Source: Shouchella shacheensis (lineage in GTDB: Bacteria > Bacillota > Bacilli > Bacillales > Bacillaceae_D). Taken from it: a stretch of DNA of 64,000 nt. The translations under genes and the position numbers were made by a program. This document shows positions 60,632 to 64,000 of the stretch, piece by piece. Below the pieces are notes generated by a model. It was given only the letters and a program-made list of their open reading frames with translations. It was not told the origin of the DNA and searched no databases. Position 1 is the first letter of the stretch; each line of letters opens with the position of its first letter. The stretch spans positions 1 through 64,000 of the forward strand of contig NZ_KQ947393.1 in the NCBI RefSeq assembly GCF_001484965.1. Direction: 5' to 3'.

Positions 60632-60752
60632 TCGAAAAGCGCAAGCGGGTTGGTCAGGAGCGAGAATTTTGGAAGGCCTGGACCAGAAATCCCGGTTTTG
60701 GATTTTGGGCCAGGACTGAAAAATCTCGAGCTTCTACCCGCCGGAGCTGGAT
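60632..60752 (+). repeat. Dispersed palindromic repeat, type A, copy A12
   Basis: TCGAAAAGCGCAAGCGGGTTGG to CTACCCGCCGGAGCTGG; starts right after the yqfT stop and runs tandem into A13. Confidence 0.92.
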
Positions 60753-60753
60753 C

Positions 60754-60876
60754 AGGAAAAGCGCAGGCGGGTCGAATAGGAGCGAGGATTTTGGAAGGCC
60801 TGACAAACGAAATCCGACTTTAGATTTCGTTGTCAGGGCGAAAATCTCGACGCTTCTCCCCGCCCGAGCTAGCCAA
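60754..60876 (+). repeat. Dispersed palindromic repeat, type A, copy A13
   Basis: AGGAAAAGCGCAGGCGGGTCG to CCCCGCCCGAGCTAGCC. Its centre has the AAATCCGACTTTAGATTT form, like A1. Confidence 0.9.
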
Positions 60877-60912
60877 AAAGAAGGCAGGCCCCTTGTGAGC
60901 CTGCCTTCTCCT
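60876..60912 (-). terminator. Terminator of nfo
   Basis: Minus strand: GAAGGCAGGC...GCCTGCCTTCTTTTT, directly after repeat A13. Confidence 0.85.
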
Positions 60913-61791
60913 TTATCTTTGAATTGGTTGGCTCTCTTCTCCGCGAAACATGGCAATCTCATGCTTATATGGCGGCTTTTTGTCTTTCTTCTCGACGCCA
61001 ATGTACGGGGTTTCGAGAATTTTCGGAAGGCCTTCAAAAGCTGAATGGTGCACAATCTGGTTCAACGCTTCAAAGCCGATATGTCCGTGACCGATGTTCT
61101 CATGGCGGTCCTTAGCGGCTCCACGTTCGTTTTTGCTGTCATTCACATGAAGGACCTTAAGGCGATCAAGACCAATAATGGAATCAAACTCCTCAAGCAC
61201 GCCATCCAAATCATTAATAATGTCATAACCAGCATCGTGGGCATGGCATGTATCAAAGCAAACCGACAACCGCTCGTTGTGAGTAACACCGTCCATAATC
61301 GTTGCTAACTCTTCAAACGAACGCCCGCATTCTGAGCCTTTGCCAGCCATGGTCTCGAGTGCTACCTGAACGTCACGCTTCTCCGTTAGCACTTCATTCA
61401 AACCTTCGATGATTTTTTTGATCCCCGCCTCAGCGCCAGCGCCTACGTGGGCGCCAGGGTGCAACACGATTTGCTTCGCACCAAGGGCCTCGGTCCGTTC
61501 AATCTCCGAGCGTAAGAAATCAACACCGAGCGTAAAGGTCGCTGGTTTTTCGGTGTTGGCAATGTTAATAATGTAAGGGGCATGGACAACAATATTTGTA
61601 AGCCCGTGCTCCATCATATGGGCGGCGCCTTCTTCAATATTTAAGTCTTCAATCGCTTTACGCCTTGTGTTTTGCGGCGCTCCTGTATAAATCATAAATG
61701 TTGATGCCCCGTAAGAAGCCGCTTCCTCACTTGAAGCGAGCAGCATCTTCTTTCCGCTCATTGAGACATGTGAGCCAATTAAAAGTGACAT
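60913..61791 (-). CDS. nfo: Endonuclease IV (AP endonuclease)
   Basis: Zinc-dependent AP endonuclease for base excision repair. Metal-site motifs in order: [54 protein letters not shown] and [10 protein letters not shown]. 292 aa. Position between cshB and yqfT matches B. subtilis yqfS. Confidence 0.95.
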   Translation of the reverse strand: MSLLIGSHVSMSGKKMLLASSEEAASYGASTFMIYTGAPQNTRRKAIEDLNIEEGAAHMMEHGLTNIVVHAPYIINIANTEKPATFTLGVDFLRSEIERTEALGAKQIVLHPGAHVGAGAEAGIKKIIEGLNEVLTEKRDVQVALETMAGKGSECGRSFEELATIMDGVTHNERLSVCFDTCHAHDAGYDIINDLDGVLEEFDSIIGLDRLKVLHVNDSKNERGAAKDRHENIGHGHIGFEALNQIVHHSAFEGLPKILETPYIGVEKKDKKPPYKHEIAMFRGEESQPIQR

Positions 61792-61890
61792 GTTCCACCT
61801 CTATTTTTACGTTTTCTATGAACCTACTAATGATTCCATTGGACACTGCGTGAGGCGAGCCCTTCGCGGACTCCCCTCACTCCTCTCTTT

Positions 61891-63249
61891 TCATTTCCCT
61901 TTTCGCGCGGAGGAACGACGGCTTTGTTTGTTACGTTTTTCCTGAGCCGTACGTGCTTTTCTCTTGTACGCTGGCTTGACCTTTTTCGGCTTTGCTTTCG
62001 CCTTCCCCCCCGAAGCTTTCGGTGAAGGTGCTTCTGCTTTTTGCTTCGTTTCAGTCGTTTTTTTAGGACGACTTTCTACAATCCCGCCGGCCCCAAGAGG
62101 CGCTTTTGCAAGAGGAACCCATTCCCCTTTCTTTAGCTCGACAAAGGAAAAGGTCACGCCGCGTTTCGCGAGTTTCGCACACGCTTCTTGATCACTTTGT
62201 TCATACAGGGAGATCGCCAGCCCATCTGCCCCGGCTCTCGCCGTTCGTCCGACGCGGTGAATATAGAAGTCAAGATCAGATGGAAATTCATAATTGATGA
62301 TATGACTAACCCCTTCAATATCGATACCCCTTGCCGCGAGGTCAGTCGCCACCAAATACTGGACCCCGCCATCATGCACCCGCTTCATCACTTTTTTTCG
62401 CTCCCGCGGGGCCAGTCCTCCGTGAAGTCGGTCCACATTGAGACCAGCAGCCGCAAGCGTATCCGCGAGCTCATCCGCTCGCTCCTTCGTGTTCGCAAAC
62501 ACAAGAGCGAGGTAGGGGTTTACATGCTTGGCGATCTCCGTTAACAGGGGCAGCTTTTCACGGTGTCGTACAGGGACGAGCTGATGCGTGATCTTCTCTG
62601 CGGCCTGCTTTTCTGGCTGGATATGCACATGGCGGGGGTTGTTCATATACTTTTTCAAAAAAGGCTGTAGTTTCTCTGGAATGGTCGCGGAGAACACAAG
62701 CATTTGCAACTTCCCGTTCATAGCACTGGCGATACGGTCAACATCTTCGATAAAGCCCATATCCAACATTTGATCGGCTTCATCAACCACATAGGATGTC
62801 GCGGTATGAACAAGCAGCGAAGAATCACCGATGAGGTCTTGAATTCGTCCTGGCGTGCCAATCACAATATGGGGCTGCTTTTTTTTAAGCTTCTCTGAGA
62901 ACCGCATGCGATCGGTTCCCCCTACAAGCAAGCGCGCGTCCACACCTCCTTCGTAGAAGGCAAGCAGCTTCTTTAACTCTTCAAAAAGCTGCGTCGCAAG
63001 CTCTCGGGTTGGCGCAGTGACAATCGCTTGTAACTCCTGGGTCTCAAGCTCAAGATTCTCAACCATTGGAAGAAGAAAAGCGAATGTCTTTCCTGTGCCC
63101 GTTTGGGATTGTCCAATCACATCTCGTCGATTTAAAATGGCTGGAATCAATCGTTCCTGGATCTGAGTAGGCTGGCTCAAGCCCTCCTGGCTGAGCGCTT
63201 CGATCAATCGATTGTTCAAGCCAAATCGTTTAAAATTTTCTGCCGTCAT
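61891..63249 (-). CDS. cshB: DEAD-box RNA helicase CshB
   Basis: Q motif FGLNNRLIEALSQEGLSQPTQIQ, Walker A SQTGTGKT, DEAD in VVDEADQMLDMG, SAT, and HRVGRTARAG. The 70-residue tail is Lys/Arg-rich (RKTTETKQKAE, KARTAQEKRNKQSRRSS-like) and probably binds RNA. Cold-shock helicase in B. subtilis (YqfR), 438 aa there and 452 here. It lies 99 bases upstream of nfo. Confidence 0.93.
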   Translation of the reverse strand: MTAENFKRFGLNNRLIEALSQEGLSQPTQIQERLIPAILNRRDVIGQSQTGTGKTFAFLLPMVENLELETQELQAIVTAPTRELATQLFEELKKLLAFYEGGVDARLLVGGTDRMRFSEKLKKKQPHIVIGTPGRIQDLIGDSSLLVHTATSYVVDEADQMLDMGFIEDVDRIASAMNGKLQMLVFSATIPEKLQPFLKKYMNNPRHVHIQPEKQAAEKITHQLVPVRHREKLPLLTEIAKHVNPYLALVFANTKERADELADTLAAAGLNVDRLHGGLAPRERKKVMKRVHDGGVQYLVATDLAARGIDIEGVSHIINYEFPSDLDFYIHRVGRTARAGADGLAISLYEQSDQEACAKLAKRGVTFSFVELKKGEWVPLAKAPLGAGGIVESRPKKTTETKQKAEAPSPKASGGKAKAKPKKVKPAYKRKARTAQEKRNKQSRRSSARKGK

Positions 63250-63400
63250 TGGTTAGTTCCTACTTTCTCACGATTCTGTTTGCAATACTTCATTTTAGCA
63301 CACGTCGAGGCATGAGTCTATTGCCTTAGGCAACGGTCACTTCCACGAGTGCCTGTGCATATAAATAAAGGAAAGAGGACGGACAAAGGAGGAAATACAG

Positions 63401-64000
63401 ATGCAACATTTTTTAGGTCCCCCAGCAAGTTCGATGCCTGTGCAACAGGCGGCGGTGGGGGCGAGTCGCTTCTTAGGTGGGGGAGGTTTCATGGGGCCCC
63501 CAGCTGGAATGGGGATGGGCGCACCTACAGGCATGGGCGCAGTCGGTGCAGGCTTTCCGGCAGCTGGAGCTGCCCCGCAGGCTGCTGGCGGAGCCTTATC
63601 CGCGGGAAGGGGCGCTGGTTTGCTTTCACGCCTTCTTGGTGGCGCGACATCTAGATTCGGCTCAGGAGCGCTAGGGTCTGGCGCTGGTCGAGCACTTGGT
63701 GGGTTGAACTTTTCGACAATTCTCGATAACACCCAACGAGTGATGGGGCTTACCCAGCAAGTGGCACCAATGGTTCAGCAGTATGGACCATTTATTAAAA
63801 ACGCCCCTGCCCTTTGGAAAATCATGCGTGGGTCTGGAAATGAGGAGGAAGCTAGTCAAGCGGCCGAACCAAGCCAGGAGACAGAATCATCTAATCAGCT
63901 AAAAGAAGCCCCCGAATCGAGCAACTCCAGCCCGCCTACATCCCAGACCGATGAAGCAGGAGAACGTACGAAGGAAGTGAAGCGAACAAAGGTTAAACGA
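63401..64000 (+). CDS. yqfQ: VrrA/YqfQ-family protein, 5' part (runs off the window)
   Basis: ATG at 63401 behind AAAGGAGG; 200 codons are open to the window edge. Residues 1-110 are rich in Gly, Ala, Met and Pro (GPPAGMGMGAPTGMGA); residues 113-150 (FSTILDNTQRVMGLTQQVAPMVQQYGPFIKNAPALWKIM) are the conserved VrrA/YqfQ core. The tail is acidic and repetitive, then basic at the edge. Coat- or spore-linked in Bacillus; divergent from cshB as in B. subtilis. Confidence 0.88.
   Translation, partial: MQHFLGPPASSMPVQQAAVGASRFLGGGGFMGPPAGMGMGAPTGMGAVGAGFPAAGAAPQAAGGALSAGRGAGLLSRLLGGATSRFGSGALGSGAGRALGGLNFSTILDNTQRVMGLTQQVAPMVQQYGPFIKNAPALWKIMRGSGNEEEASQAAEPSQETESSNQLKEAPESSNSSPPTSQTDEAGERTKEVKRTKVKR

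Noticed and set aside
63337-63732. Minus-strand Pro/Ala-rich open frame
   Set aside because: Antisense of the Gly/Ala-rich start of yqfQ, which has a perfect ribosome site and the conserved core.

Overview
The window reads as chromosome of a low-to-mid GC Firmicute of the family Bacillaceae, probably one of the alkaliphilic or halotolerant lineages formerly placed in Bacillus. Reasons: long runs of genes fall in the order known from the Bacillus subtilis yqf/yqg and yqj regions (yqfQ-cshB-nfo-yqfT, zur-yqfW-yqfX-ispG-yqfZ, sodA-yqgE-pbpA, rpmG, yqgN-yqgP-yqgQ-glcK). Shine-Dalgarno sites are strong, TTG and GTG starts are common, exported proteins are acidic, and there is a BCCT osmolyte transporter. 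Genus is inference only.

Layout. 0.2-9.5 kb: tnrA with a TnrA-type box, a membrane-anchored subtilase, an acidic lipoprotein, the c-di-AMP sensor darB, a yaaR-like gene, a 61-residue protein resembling sigma region 3, then a yqjE/yqjC/yqjA-like block containing a 33-residue Prli42-like membrane peptide. 9.5-22 kb: repeat cluster, BCCT and purine-type permeases, msrA-msrB, fumC, a secreted LVIVD-propeller protein, a small accessory patch (possible broken holin-like peptide, two divergent XRE regulators with a palindromic operator), and yjcH-yjcG-yjcF. 22-27.3 kb, minus strand: a TPP-riboswitch operon thiE-thiS-thiG-thiO-thiD that continues into an unknown membrane-anchored protein and a DUF1385 membrane protein fused in frame to a thiamine-binding (MTH1187/YqgV) domain. 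27.5-38.7 kb: aspA, glcK, yqgQ, a rhomboid protease, thiF/moeB, DUF92, yqgN, rpmG, a yqzD/yqzC-like pair. 38.9-50.9 kb: citrate-type transporter, pbpA, a strong candidate 6S RNA gene, yqgE, sodA, a four-tRNA operon (Met-His-Ile2-Ser), a Na/Pi transporter, nfeD, DUF1002, an MFS pump. 51-64 kb: yqfZ-ispG, yqfX, yqfW, DUF1540, an MDR reductase, the zinc operon znuC-znuB-zur behind a Zur-like box, a lytic transglycosylase, an orphan histidine kinase, yqfT, nfo, cshB and the start of yqfQ, which runs off the window.

The most unusual structure is not a gene. At least 17 near-complete copies of two related ~120-bp imperfect palindromes (here A, 13 copies, and B, 4 copies) lie between genes. They share the same tips, often stand in tandem A/B arrays, and often begin directly after a stop codon. 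Partial and internally deleted derivatives are also present, and one copy sits in the thi leader between riboswitch and thiE. Two separate 21-bp tandem arrays each encode a seven-residue charged repeat on the minus strand. No IS element, prophage, CRISPR array or plasmid gene was seen.
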